A stretch of DNA of 64,000 bases from Whitmania pigra (GCA_021613335.1 JAJTWR010000278.1:102001-166000), one strand, 5' to 3'; numbered from the stretch's first letter, positions 47,276 to 59,785 are shown. Numbers and translations are program-made. Notes: generated from the letters alone by a model not told the origin.

Positions 47276-49310
47276 TACACACTGCAAAACGTTTGACTTC
47301 AAATAGTTTGCGAGTGGATCCAGAACTTCCTTGAACGCCAAAGAATGAGATTCAGCTTTGTCATCAAATCGCTGCCATTCTATATCTGTGACGACGCTTA
47401 AAATAGTCTTCCGCATTTATGTGTAATTTGAATGAAAATTGATTTCCAGTGTGGATTAATTGTGTCATCTCAGTTTTAATGTTGAGAAATTTCAAGGTCG
47501 CTTAGTGGGCGCTTTTATGATTTCTACGGCATCAATAACATTCAGGTCAATTTCTTCCAAAGATTCAGTTAAAGTTTTTACTTTGTAGAGTACAGTAATT
47601 TTTCCAACTTTATTGAGTTTATTCCAAATGGGAGGGCAAGCTGCCCTCCTTAGAGGCGTCCCTGCAGCCATCCATCCAACCATCCATCCATATCTCAAGT
47701 GAGGTTTACGTATTTTATGCTCAGGTAAAAGCACCCCACTCGAAATTCTTTCTAAAAAAATATTTGTTCATATAAATATTTCTACAAATTCAAAGAAGTT
47801 CTTCAATAAATAAATAACCAGATAATATCTTTCAAAAACAATGCTGCCTGATGGCAAGCTGAACCCGATTGGAGAATGAATAATGCTGGAACTGAATTAA
47901 TTTTTATCTACAAAACATTAATTTTCAATTTCATTTTCTTTATAATTTACTTTGCTTCTCTTTCAACGAAATTTCGCTGCCATAATACAAAAATTCAAAA
48001 ACGTAAAAAATGGAAAACATACACGCATTTCTTTCACAAAAAAAATTTCGAAACAAGTTTTTCCGTGTTTTATCAGGAAATGTGCATCTGACAAACTCTT
48101 TCGTTTGCATATTTCCTCCATTCCTTCAACTCTATGTTATTAATAGTTACAATTACAATACTAATAGTGGAGAAGAGGAGGAGGAGGAAGGAAGATGATG
48201 ATGATGATGTCGATTTTATTCAGTCTGGTTAATATAACCTAATTACTACCATGGCTACAGCATTCATTTTCAACACCATTATGTTGAATGAATCATACAA
48301 AACATCTTACGTAAATATCATTGCATGCGTTCAAAATCCGTCTAGAAAAAGAAAATCTTATCATCCGTTGATAAAATCAAAGACAAATGAAGGAACGCCG
48401 TTGATCCGAACACGTCATTCTGACATTCGTCACGGAGGAGTCCCGTTGAAAGTGTTTGATGGATTAGCAATTGGCTGGAAAAAAGCGGGAACAGATAGGT
48501 TTGATAGCAAGGATGGAGATCGTTCATTGGTTCGTTCGTTGGGGCAGCAATTGATGGGGTCTCGAGGGTCCACATTCCTCTCTGAAGACTGAAAATGGTA
48601 TTTTCTGTTCGACGTTCGAAGAGGAATGAGTGGCTTGGAAATGGGACTTGATCTTATGTTCTTCTCTCAAAAGGGTTCTTTGTCATGAAGTCGATGTAAT
48701 GGATCACAGTTGATTGGACGATGTTTCTTCAACATTATTTTATTCCAACGACCGAAAGGATCAAATTGGAGGTCACGATTAGGGATTGGATGGAAATAGT
48801 TCATTGTGTGAGCGCATCCGAAATGTTTATTTATGGTCGGTATTAACATTAGCAATCTTTATACTTACAAATAATATGTCACAATAAATCAGTAATAAGC
48901 ATTAGTAATATTTACATAATAATTAATATGTTTAGATTTCAGACATATAATTAACTGGTTAAAACTGCTTTATTTTCTTATCGTCTTGTTAAACTTCTCT
49001 TGATTGAAATTTAGCTTAACAAAACAAAAGTGGAAACTATCGAAATTTCATTTTTAAACATGGTTTTAATGTCAGATAATTTTTTATTTTATAATTTCAA
49101 TTTTAATTCCTCCTTGATCTTTACTCAGAAACCTGGTGACTAGCGGAGGTCACAAGGAAGAGATAAAATGTTCTCCAGTTTTCCGGATGGTTGAAGCTTC
49201 CAGGAAACGGGGAATCACGTCTGGGTCAGCCTGGGTGGATCTTTCCGATTGGTTTGAGGGGTGAATGGAAAATGTTTGTTGTGTGGTGATGATGATGAAT
49301 GTAGTAATAA
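47276..49310. other. non-genic
   Basis: No exon or repeat family is supported. Overlapping frames at 47876-48198 are Lys/Phe-rich translations of AT-rich DNA. The frame 48251-48592 (plus, 113 codons) has ordinary composition but no domain, signal peptide or splice partner I recognise. Confidence 0.35.
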
Positions 49311-49312
49311 TG

Positions 49313-49314
49313 AC

Positions 49315-49348
<34 letters not shown>

Positions 49349-49365
49349 TAATAATAATAATAATA

Positions 49366-49417
<52 letters not shown>

Positions 49418-49419
49418 TT
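49313..49419 (+). repeat. (TAA)n microsatellite
   Basis: TAA array of about 105 bp with two AATATAA slips. Confidence 0.95.
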
Positions 49420-49497
49420 GTTCATGTAATAATCCATGCTTGACGAATTTGCTCTCAGCTAGGTGTCCAATGCTTATATTTTAAATATATTAATTAC

Positions 49498-49530
<33 letters not shown>
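49498..49530 (+). repeat. (TTA)n tract adjoining a retroelement fragment
   Basis: ATTATTATT array ending exactly where the GC-richer retroelement-like fragment begins. Confidence 0.9.
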
Positions 49531-50320
49531 CTGGAACGGACTCCCTCCCCTCTCCAGAACCCAACCGCTATGATTAGCCAGGAAAGGAGGCGAAAAGTGG
49601 AACAAGACCGAGTCAAGAAGGCAGTTTAGCAGTCACAACAGGGTAAGTGGACAGCGTGGGAAAACGTGATTCAACGATCCCTTACCTGGAGCGACATGTG
49701 GAAGATATCCCCGCTCCGACTTGCATACGCGATAAGGTCAGTGTACGACCAGTTGCCCTCCAGGGACAATTTGCAGAAGTGGGGTTTGGTGGAAGACACC
49801 GAATGCCGGCTCCGTGGCATCATTAGACCAAACCGAGCTTGCGAAAAAGCTCGCGGTCGGGTCTCGAAAATTTCTATCTAGGGCTGACTCTACAATGAAA
49901 TTTTAAGGCCCAATTTGTATATATTAAGTACACGGTGTGAAGAAGCCACTGAGAGATTTCATGACCGCTATAGGCAAACTGGGTGGAGGCGATCGACATA
50001 ACGAGGCCAACGAGAGCCTCGCATAGTAGAAGTTTGCAGGTGAAAAGCAAGTAGCATGCGACATGAAAAAGACATTGAGAGCTTTCGCAGTCATTCCAGT
50101 CCAGGCAGCAGTGACCGGCATAATAAGGCCAACGAGTGCCTCTCAAAGCCGGCGGTAAGAGTTGGGTCCAGAAAGACCAAACCGACAGGGACATCCAACT
50201 GATCATCGGATGCGACCCGCCCCCCGAAAACGTAAGGAGACTCAAATGGCCGAAACGTTTGAATACGGGGGTAACTCCTCTGAGGATTCCTGTCGGAGTT
50301 CCAAGGCGGAGTAACAAGTA
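49531..50320 (+). pseudogene. retroelement-derived fragment (region downstream of RT), degenerate
   Basis: The plus frame at about 49640-49830 reads WTAWENVIQRSLTWSDMWK, LRLAYAIRSVYDQLPSRDNL and QKWGLVEDTECRL. This pattern (basic linker, 'W..LW', 'R..YD.LP...NL..W', Cys-x-x-C-like end) recurs in the C-terminal parts of many invertebrate retrotransposon polyproteins. The second Cys and the downstream His/Cys are lost. The following 450 bp are GC-rich against the background and probably belong to the same insertion, but no further domain is readable. Element class cannot be assigned. Confidence 0.5.
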
Positions 50321-52550
50321 AGTAACATCTATTCCTTCCTCACAATTCTACCCAACGAAGTCAATTTGTAACTCACAACCATGCATCACCATCTAAACAC
50401 TACAACACTCCTCATGAAGTATGTAAATTTCCTTCCTATTCATGATCACCAAAGACCTTCATATTTTTCGACTTAAAATTCATTTTTACAAATTTTGCGG
50501 TCTCAACTCACTTTCACCCATCTGTCCACCAATTCGTTCATTTATCCATCCTTACGTCCATCCATTCATCTAGTCGTCCATACTACCTGCTTAAGCGTGT
50601 GCCAAGGGAATTTCAACTAAGAACGTGCTTCCACATTTAATTCCAAATTAACAAAAAGTATTACGAAACTCCAAAAACATCTTTTGCACTAAAAATGTAT
50701 TTATTCATTTAATAATATTCGATTTATAAGTAAAGGATGATGAGTTTAAAAACTTTTAAATAATGTAATGAGATAATATCAATAAATACTGTATTTATTT
50801 GTATAGAAATATCCTTAAAATATAATTCCATAACTCAAAAACTGGCTGTTAAGAAGATAAGCAAATATGAAAACATGGCTTTTTTGGCGCCAAGGAATCC
50901 TTGGTCGCAAAAAATCTTTACAATGTTGGCGCTAATGCTCCACAAATCTTCATTCGTAAACGCAATTTGTGCTAAAATTATATTCTAATACTTATTTTGG
51001 AATGAGGTATTGCAAATACCAATAAAAATATCTAAGGTTGCCTAATAGCATTATTCAATGTTAAATATTAGCTAAATATGAAAATTATTTGAGATATTGG
51101 AGCCATGGATGAAAACCTGTTGATTGCAGTCAATCTAATAATTTAAATAAATGTACTTTTATTTTTAAAAATAATTTTACTTGAAAAAAATTAAAACTTG
51201 AAGCGCCTCATTTTTAAGAAACACGTCATCTCATGCTTCAAAAGTTCCAAGATGTTTTAATAAAAACTTTTTAATTTTCTGAAAACCACATCTTTACAAA
51301 TGAAATAAAATAATATTTGTCATAATATTATTTATAAATCTTCAAAAGTGAGGGACCAATAGCAATGCACTTCGAAGATCACGTGTTCGAATCAAACACT
51401 CGTTTTTGCATCCATTACAACATGATTGTCAATTGCGATGAAGTGAAAAGTCGTTGCGAGGGAATCCTTCAATAACATATTTTATGATAATTAGTTTAGT
51501 ACATAACGTAAGTTGTTATTAAATTAAAATATTTTATGTTTATTAGTTTATTACTTCACTTTAGTTACTAATTAATTGGAGTATCTGATAATTTTTAAGT
51601 TTATTATTCACAAAAGTATCCTTGGTACTTATAACTTATAAAAATAATAAATAATATAAATAATAAATATAAATATCAGCTTGTAATTACTTCCAATTAA
51701 ATCGCCAAGTGCAAATTCTTGAGATAAATTGGTTTCTCATAATTAAGTGACACTTCGTATTGACCGTCATCGCTATCATCGCTAAGTGAGTATTGCCACC
51801 GGAGGCGAGAGAAGTAACAACAATAACAACAACAATAACATTCTCGATAAAACATTTTTGTACTTCGATTAGCTTTGGGATGGGATGATTGCTGGGTAAA
51901 CCAAGCCATTCATCCAACGGATTGCTGGAGGATGGATGGATGGACAGAAGGATGGATGGACGGGTGGGTGGATCATTGAACTTCACATAGTCCAAATTAA
52001 TTCAACATGATGAACCCAGCTTCATTTGAATGGCAATTTGTTTATTTGCGCCCTAATTTTATCCGCGCAGAGTTTTATTTATCTGCGCCTGATATTTATT
52101 GTCAGAATTAGAATAAAGTTTAAAGAAAAACAAGATCCTGAAATTTGAAGATTTAAAGAGCAGAAAACAGTAAAAACCATTTCTTTTCTTGTCCTAAAGA
52201 TTTTCTCGTCTACTTTTGGAATGGGATCAAATTTTGAATTTAATTTCTTAAAATTTTACTTAAACTGGATTCGAATTCCTGGAGCAGCCACCACCAGCAG
52301 GTACCAAGCATCACTCGTAAAAATCTCTTCCATTCAAATGACAGGTTTCATCCATTTCCAGACCACCCTCAGGCTGTTACTCAGCAAAATAACAAGTGCT
52401 TCTTGTCCCTGAGCTACTGAGCGCTCAAAACCAATTTTTTTTCAATCTATGGAAATCGTGGGAGGCCGGAATGTAATTGTTAACAGTCACATGCCTGGGT
52501 GCATTCTTTGAGGTGCATTAAAGGGTTTTGGGGATTCATTCACTTGGTCG
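50321..52550. other. non-genic
   Basis: AT-rich sequence; CCAT/GGAT tetranucleotide-like tracts occur at about 50535-50585 and 51920-51970. No exon is supported. Confidence 0.4.
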
Positions 52551-52551
52551 T

Positions 52552-53202
52552 ACACTCACTCACTCACTCACTCACTCACCACTCACTCACTCACGTCACT
52601 CACTCACTCACTCACTCACTCACTCACTCACTCACTCACTCACTCACTCACTCACTCACTCACTCACTCACTCACTCACTCACGCACTCACTCACTCACT
52701 CACTCACTCACTCACTCACGCACTCACTCACTCACTCACTCACCTCACTCACTCACTCACTCACTCACTCACTCACTCACTCACTCACTCACTCACTCAC
52801 TCACTCACTCACTCACTCACTCACTCACTCACTCACGCACTCACTCACTCACTCACTCACTCACTCACTCACTCACTCACTCACTCACTCACTCACTCAC
52901 TCACTCACTCACTCACTCACTCACTCCACTCACTCACTCACTCACTCACTCACTCACTCACTCACTCACTCACTCACTCACTCACTCACTCACTCACTCA
53001 CTCACTCACGCACTCACTCACTCACTCACTCACTCACTCACTCACTCACTCACTCACTCACTCACTCACTCACTCACTCACTCACTCACTCACTCACTCA
53101 CTCACTCACTCACTCACTCACTCACTCACTCACTCACTCACTCACTCACTCACTCACTCACTCACTCACTCACTCACTCACTCACTCACTCACTCACTCA
53201 CA
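52552..53202 (+). repeat. (CACT)n tetranucleotide array, about 650 bp
   Basis: About 160 copies of CACT with sparse interruptions (CACC, CGTCA, CGCA). Because four is not a multiple of three, every frame on the plus strand reads a Thr-His-Ser-Leu cycle and stays open for over 200 codons; this is not evidence of a gene. Confidence 0.97.
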
Positions 53203-53645
53203 CATTCATTTAGTCATTCAGTCAGTAAAATATTCGTAACTTCCTTAAGCCGACACCTCCCGTTAGCTTTCCTTTCAACCTGACCAAATATAATTTCCCA
53301 CTTATTTCCTGACGCTGGTCAGACATTAAGTCTTTTTTCTAAATTTGATCCTGCAGTTCTTAGTGAAAAATAAATTGAATGTAATAATTTACTTTAAATA
53401 TTGCATTAAATAATGTCATTATTACTACAAAAGCAGATGTTTTTAATTTGTTATTTATTTGTTGTAATAATTTGTTATTTATTTGTTGTAATAAAAACAT
53501 ATAACTTAGGGGTAACAATTCTTGGTATAAGATATATATTTTTTATTAATTTGTTTTATTTATTAAAAAATTAAGCAAAGGACAACAGCTCCTGCCTCCA
53601 AACAAGCAACAAAAGAGGGGTGAAACGAGAATATGAATTGTAAGA

Positions 53646-53647
53646 AA

Positions 53648-53686
<39 letters not shown>

Positions 53687-53790
53687 ATAGATAAATAAAT
53701 AAATAGATAAATAGATAAATAGATAAATAGATAAATAGATAAATAGATAAATAGATAAATAGATAAATAGATAAATAGATAAATAAATAG
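53646..53790 (+). repeat. (AAAT)n/(AGAT)n mixed tetranucleotide array
   Basis: AAATAAATAAAT passes into a regular AAATAGAT octamer block and back to AAAT. The minus frame (Tyr-Leu-Phe-Ile cycle) is an artefact. Confidence 0.95.
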
Positions 53791-53799
53791 AGGAAAGTC

Positions 53800-54920
53800 A
53801 TATTCATTGATGAGTGACGTGAATCAATTGTAGATGACATTGACTGGGACATTGTTAGGGGGGAGAGAGTTCCAAATTTAAATTATTCGATTAATTTAAA
53901 GGTATTTGGTCTTATCAATTGCACAAAAGTCTGGCTTTACGACAGACAACATCAAGGTATACATCTGTCATGGATGAGTCTTGAAGACAACCAGACATAT
54001 CTCCTAGATTCGCCATTAATAAGATGATTTATAGCTCGCGAGTACATTTCATTAGATATCGATTATTTGTTTAAGCTAGCCAAATGTTATTCTTATTTTC
54101 CTAGCGAAGATGCAGTGGCAAGTTACATTATGTAAGTTACGCAACACAATTTATACATACATGTTATGCAATACCACTTTGTATCATCAATGCACATAAT
54201 TAATGAAAATAATGGCGAGATCATATTGTCTTTAAAAATTAACAAAAGCGTAATATTTTTCGGTGCATTCAGGAGTTTCATTAAGACTCAAGAAGAGCAT
54301 TTTAAACAAACAGGAATAATAAAATAGTTGTTGAATATTTGCATGATTAATTTTTATTTAAATAAAACTCAATAACTTTGTTATCATATTTTAAATTGTA
54401 ATTTAATAATAACTAATTACATTTTAGCATCAGTGGATGTAAAGGTAAATTATTAACATATCGATATAATTGCATTATTACCATAATCAATTTAAAATTA
54501 ATAATTCAAAGAGGTCAGGGTTCAGACAACTTCATTCAAAGCACGCAGAATTGGCGTTCATAAAAGATTCATTGAAAAGGATTTTATCTTTTATTTTTAT
54601 ATGAAGATCGTGACCGACTCATTTATTTAATTAATTATTATTTATTTAAGGTTATAATAAAATTCAATAAATCACAAAATAGGAATGAAATTATTAAACG
54701 AACTGAGCGAAGAATTAAAGGCCAATGAGACTTACAAAGGAAGTTGTTAAAAATTCTTATTCCAAACCTTCCTTGGGTTGATGGAAGAGTTAGTGACGCC
54801 TGGAATTGTCCAAGATTGGAGACTTTACTTGAGAAATGTTGTTTTAGGATGTGGGCTTTTCTAATTAATTGTTATATTAAAAGAAAAAAAATAATTTAAT
54901 AAAATGTTAATGATAGATAA
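53800..54920. other. non-genic
   Basis: AT-rich, no open frame of note, no repeat family recognised. Confidence 0.4.
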
Positions 54921-54921
54921 T

Positions 54922-54924
<3 letters not shown>

Positions 54925-54958
<34 letters not shown>

Positions 54959-55012
54959 TAATAATAATAATAATAATATAATAATAATAATAATATTAAT
55001 ATTAATATTAAT

Positions 55013-55045
<33 letters not shown>

Positions 55046-55312
55046 GCGTCTAAAAACATAAAAAATAAAATGGAAAATTGTTTGCTAACAATTATTACTA
55101 TTGAATCCCACATTATGTAATAAAAACTCCAGTATTAATATTAATAGTAACAATTGTATTGTTACAAGTATGACGATCTTTGTCGTTGTCTTATTATTAT
55201 TATTATTATTATTATTCTTATTATTATTATTTTTATTATTATTACTATTATTATTATTATCATTATTATTATTGTCGTTGTTATAGATATTATTATTGCT
55301 ATTATTGCTCTT
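54925..55312. repeat. (TAA)n and (TTA)n arrays in inverted arrangement
   Basis: A TAA array (about 54925-55043) faces a TTA array (about 55190-55312) across some 145 bp, so the two can pair as a long hairpin. Both contain slips and isolated variants. Confidence 0.85.
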
Positions 55313-55395
55313 TTATTCGCAAAGTTAATTTGAAACACTTTCTTTCATTTAAAAGAATAAGGTTCGTGACACTTCAAAGCTTTTGTTGTCACTAA

Positions 55396-55775
55396 CAACA
55401 TGATACTAAATCTACAACATGATACTAAATCTACAACATGATACTAAATCTACAACATGATACTAAATCTACAACATGTTACTAAATCTACAACATGATA
55501 CTAAATCTACAACATGATACTAAATCTACAACATGATACTAAATCTACAACATGATACTAAATCTACAACATGTTACTAAATCTACAACATGATACTAAA
55601 TCTACAACATGTTACTAAATCTACAACATGATACTAAATCTACAACATGATACTAAATCTACAACATGATACTAAATCTACAACATGATACTAAATCTAC
55701 AACATGATACTAAATCTACAACATGATACTAAATCTACAACGTGATACTAAATCTACAACATGATACTAAATCTA
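55396..55775 (+). repeat. 19-bp minisatellite, exactly 20 copies
   Basis: Unit CAACATGATACTAAATCTA repeats 20 times with no length change. Most copies are identical; a few have GTTACT in place of GATACT and one has CGTGAT. Unlike a CRISPR array there are no unique spacers. Confidence 0.97.
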
Positions 55776-56003
55776 CATTTTAGAAACACAATCGTCATGT
55801 CCTCATCATCGTCGTCATCATTAATTCAACCTGATTGCACAATGACATGCAAGCATGTGACTTTTCAATAAATTCAAAAACGACTTCATCTTACATTTTT
55901 TAATCGTCATCATCGTCAATATCGTCATCGTCGTCTTCGTGGTTGTTGTTGTCATCAAGGTCAACAAGTGTGCATCCATCGTGTTACAAGATAATAAAAA
56001 CTG

Positions 56004-57043
56004 GGTGACCCGTCATAACAGCCCGGCGACAGAATAGCCCCGACAAAACAGCCCCGTCAAAATAGCCCGGCGTCAAAATAGCTCAAGACAAAATAGCCCC
56101 GACAAAACCGCCCCGACAAAACAGCCCCGTCGAAACAGCCCGGCGTCAAAATAGCCCAAGACAAAATAGCCCCGTCAAAATGGCCCTGTCAAAATAGCCC
56201 CGACAAAATAGCCCAGGACAAAACAACCCGGCGACAAAATAGCCCCGTCAAAATAGCCCCATGATAGCTCCATGTCAAAGTATTTTTAAAAAATGTTATG
56301 AAACTGAATCAAAATTTAATTCGAAATTAGTGGATTGAATGCTTTGAGCGTTTTGAGTATTGTTTGTTGTTATTATTGTTCTCCAGAAGTTTAATTTGCA
56401 TAGTCTTGCTTATTCAAATTTGTATCTGGCTTACAAATTTGTGTTGACATTATCCTCATCACTAGTTGCTTTTTGAGAGGTCGTTTTCAAAATTGAAATA
56501 GGTTTTGAGCAGATTAAGAAATTTTCTGAACCAGTCAATTCTACGATCATTCATGCTGATGTCTTGTGAGAAAGACTCTTTTCCAAGAATCAATAACAAC
56601 GAAATCATTGATGTTTTAGCATCGACTAGTGAAACGATGAAAAAGCTGTTATAATAGTTAATAGTGAATAGAAATTTTAGACTCTAGTGTTTCTCAAGTT
56701 TAAGTTGATCAAACTAGGAGTTAAATAAAATTTCCCGGGCCGGTTTTTTAAGCCAGTCCGACCCTGGTGACAGGGCTGTTTTGACGGGGCTGTTTTGTCG
56801 GGGCTATTTTGTCGCGGGGCTATTTTGTCGCCGGGCTATTTTGTCGGGGCTATTTTGACGGGGCCATTTAGATGGGATTTTTCCGTCCTGGGCTATTTTG
56901 ACGCCGGGCTGTTTCGACGGGGCTGTTTTGTCGGGGCGGTTTTGTCGGGGCTGTTTTGTCTTGAGCTATTTTGACGCCGGGCTATTTTGACGGGGCTGTT
57001 TTGTCGGGGCTATTCTGTCGCCGGGCTGTTATGACGGGGTGCC
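56004..57043. mobile_element. foldback element with long subrepeated inverted arms and 9-bp target duplication
   Basis: TAAAAACTG lies at 55995-56003 and again at 57044-57052. Between them are two inverted arms: 56004-56270, made of variants of AAAATAGCCCCGTC and AAAACAGCCCCGAC, and 56765-57043, its reverse complement (GACGGGGCTATTTT type). The outermost 35 or so bases of each arm match almost perfectly after inversion (CGTCATAACAGCCCGGCGAC). The middle, about 490 bp, is AT-rich and has no readable transposase. A 9-bp duplication fits Mutator-like elements, which include foldback forms; that assignment is inferred. Confidence 0.85.
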
Positions 57044-57524
57044 TAAAAACTGCAGTCTCGTGGTTACGATATGAACTTAGTGAACTGAATTAAGAAAAAC
57101 AATGAAATTAATTGAAATAAGAAATTCTTAAAAAAAGTATTTAAATTAACATTCGTAACGTCAATTGTCAATTGAGAAAAAAAGTAGTCATGATGACGAC
57201 AACGATGATGACGACAATGGTTATAATGATGATGATGATGACGACGACGACATTGATGCAGTGATAAATATGAAGAGGTTGAAAATGAGTGCGATGATGA
57301 CTTCCTCCATCCCCTCAGAGAAGATGTCACGAAGTGCTCTTCAACTGACGCATGGATGCTCCTACGATAACATTGAAGTTCAAAGGTCGAATTTCAAAGT
57401 CTTAGGTCGAATTTTAAAAATGTTGTTTATAGTCCTTTGTTCTCATCACTACTGTTATTATTAAATTAATGAAATATTTTTTGCGTGCAAGTTGGCTCCG
57501 AGGGTAGCGTGCCTGACAACCTCG

Positions 57525-57640
57525 TGTTCGCACCGCCACAAGGCGCCTCGTGGATGCGGCGCTACACCAACGGTTAAGCGCCCCTGACGCTTACGCTTAT
57601 GGCGCTAAACTAATAAACATACTTTATACTCTACTGAACG
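57525..57640 (-). repeat. interspersed repeat, copy B (inverted relative to 25605-25695)
   Basis: Reverse complement carries AGCGCCATAAGCGTAAGCG, then CAGGGGCGCTTAACCGTT and AGCGCCGCATCCACGAGGCG, the same series as copy A at 25.6 kb. The flanking GGCTCCGAGGGTAGCGTG and GTGTTCGCACCGCC, at 57495-57540, faintly recall pol III box A and box B, so the family could be SINE-like; that part is weak. Confidence 0.6.
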
Positions 57641-57649
57641 CATTTCGCA

Positions 57650-59585
57650 TTATATTACTTTATAATTTTAACATTGATTAATTACATTAAGATTTCAGAT
57701 GTATAACAGAAGTTATAAATGATTGTTATTATCATTGGTGTCATCGCTTTTATTGTTTGTAATTATTTTAACATTTATTTGAAGTATCTATATATTTGTT
57801 CTAATAAATTTTATCGTCTTTGAAATAACGTAAGGAAAATATTTTCCCTAGTAATGTCGTTATAAATGCCACGTAAACCAACGCAAACCCAGTAAAAATT
57901 AAGTTTCATTCTAAGATGTTTTAAAGTGGTTTTGCTTTTAAAAAAAAATCTAAAATCACAAAAAATGTTTCCATTTTGTTTTATTTAAGGGTGCATATCG
58001 AAGTTAATCCATCAACATTTAAAGCCAGCCTCATTGAAAGCTGAACTTTATTGGTCGTGATGATAGTAGTCGTGCTAGCAGTAATGTGTTGCGATGACAA
58101 AATTAGTGTTAAATATTTTATTTGTAAATTGTGCTTGTGACAATCACTAATCTCAAGTTGAAAAATTATTTGAATTGATTTGATTTTGTAAATCGATATG
58201 CGAAGTAATTGCAATCAGGAATTCTTGTATCTCTTGGAATTTGTGTATATGCATCTTTGTATTTGTAAATCCATCTCAATGTTTTTTTATCAGTCCGTAT
58301 GTTTCTTTGTATAAGTTGCTAACTTTTTATATTCGTTCGTTCATTTATCCATTCAATCGTTCATTCATTCATTAGTTCATTCGTTCATTCATTCATTAGT
58401 TCATTCGTTCGTTCGTTCGTTCGTTCGTTCGTCCGTTCATCCATCCATCCAACCATCCATCCATCCATCCATCCATCCATCCATCCATCCATCCATCCAT
58501 CCATCCATCCATCCATCCATTCATTCATTCATTCATTCATTCATTCAGACTTCTTTTGTTCATCCCTTCAGTCCAATGTTTCCGTCTTTCATTGGGGAGC
58601 AAGTAAATTAGACTCCAGTGTTTGAATTGTTGTTGGCATTTGGGCTGTTTTTGTTAGTTGTTGTTGTTGTTGTTGTTCGTAATGGCCGAGTTGTCATTTG
58701 ACATGAAGGTAGGTTTATGGATGGGCTGAACTTTTGATTGATGGATTGAATGGGATGAGTGCATGCTAGTTTATTCGTGGAATCAACTATGCAATGGAAG
58801 TACAAATGTAATCAATGAATGTAATTAAGTGATTATGATGATGATGATGACGACGACGACAAACAAGGAAATGAAGTCGTTTGATGACGATGCTGGTAAC
58901 AAGGTGATGATGATTTCAGATGCGGGCATCTCCTTACAAGTGATGCTGAAATAATTTCTCAGAAACACAATCAAAAGAAATAATGATTACACAACAACAT
59001 CTTCTGAAAATGTTAATTTATTTAGCAATCCATCCATTCTTCCAGTTTTTCATGTTTAAGATCAGTTTCGTGAAGATCCGAACATCTCACCAGAATAGCA
59101 AACAGTTTCAGAAACATATTAGGATAAATATTATTAAAATAATATTATTAAATTGCCTAACACTTTATTAAAGTCTTTGTTGATTAAATCAGTATAATCA
59201 TGATATTAAGTCATTATAAACATGATATTAAATCAATAATAATCAAAGAGTTATTGCTAATAATAAATTATTAATCAAAACGATCAGCTTGGTCTACGAT
59301 ATGAAACAAAAATTTATTTTAAAAAGTTTTATAAAGACTCCTTGATGTTTTTAAAGAAAAATTCCAATGCCTACTGGGGTCGGGCAGTTCAAAGTTAATT
59401 GTTGTTGTAATTATAATTGGTAGCAATTACTTTTGTTGAGTAAAATCAAATATCACATAAAATATACAAAGATAAAATCGTTGTTAATAAATGAATAATT
59501 ATAAAATATGCATTTATTAACTAATTAATTAATGAGGACGATAGCATAGTAATAACTGCTACATCTTCCCAGTAATTAAACTTAT
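57650..59585. other. non-genic with tetranucleotide tracts
   Basis: No exon supported. Contains short GTTC/ATTC tracts from 58340, the CCAT/ATTC array at 58437-58548, and TTG/GAT tracts at 58655-58680 and 58835-58860. Confidence 0.4.
58437..58548 (+). repeat. (CCAT)n passing into (TTCA)n
   Basis: CCAT array of about 80 bp followed by TTCA repeats, preceded by a GTTC run (58398-58430): three related tetranucleotides in series. Confidence 0.95.
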
Positions 59586-59589
59586 TGTA

Positions 59590-59785
59590 ATTGTAACTTC
59601 ATTTATATAGCGCCATATACTTAGCGTCAGAGGCGCTCCTTGTAACCATTTATATAGCGCTCCTCCCCAAGGTTGCTGGTGGCAGTGCAGGCTGGGTTTC
59701 GAACACGACACATTACGACTGCTGCCATTACCGCCGTATGCAGGCACGTAACCCATTCGGCTATCCTGCACGCCAATTATTATCA
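59590..59785 (-). repeat. tRNA-derived SINE
   Basis: Minus strand begins GGCGTGCAGGATAGCCGAAT, continues GGGTTACGTGCCTGCATACGG and then GTTCGAAACCCAGCC. The first is a tRNA-like D-arm/box A (TAGCCGAATGGGTTACGTG) and the last a canonical box B (GTTCGAAACCC), about 60 bp apart. The body ends in a TATATAGCGCC-type segment occurring twice (about 59605 and 59650). The box spacing is longer than in a functional tRNA and no cloverleaf closes, so this is a SINE rather than a tRNA gene. Confidence 0.68.

Noticed and set aside
48251..48592. Plus-strand frame of 113 codons as a gene
   Set aside because: No signal peptide, domain or splice evidence; length is not exceptional for a 64-kb window.
49874..50317. 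Minus-strand frame of 147 codons in the GC-rich retroelement fragment
   Set aside because: Readable retroelement motifs just upstream are on the plus strand; the minus frame is Cys/Trp/Leu-rich without domain features.
52499..53283. Two overlapping open frames of about 250 codons reading Thr-His-Ser-Leu repeats
   Set aside because: They are translations of a (CACT)n array, which is open in every plus-strand frame; no start context, splice or unique sequence supports a gene.
55396..55775. Regular array resembling a CRISPR
   Set aside because: Units are directly adjacent with no unique spacers, and the genome is eukaryotic; it is a minisatellite.
59590..59785. tRNA gene
   Set aside because: Box A and box B are present but too far apart, and no complete cloverleaf closes; a SINE is the better reading.
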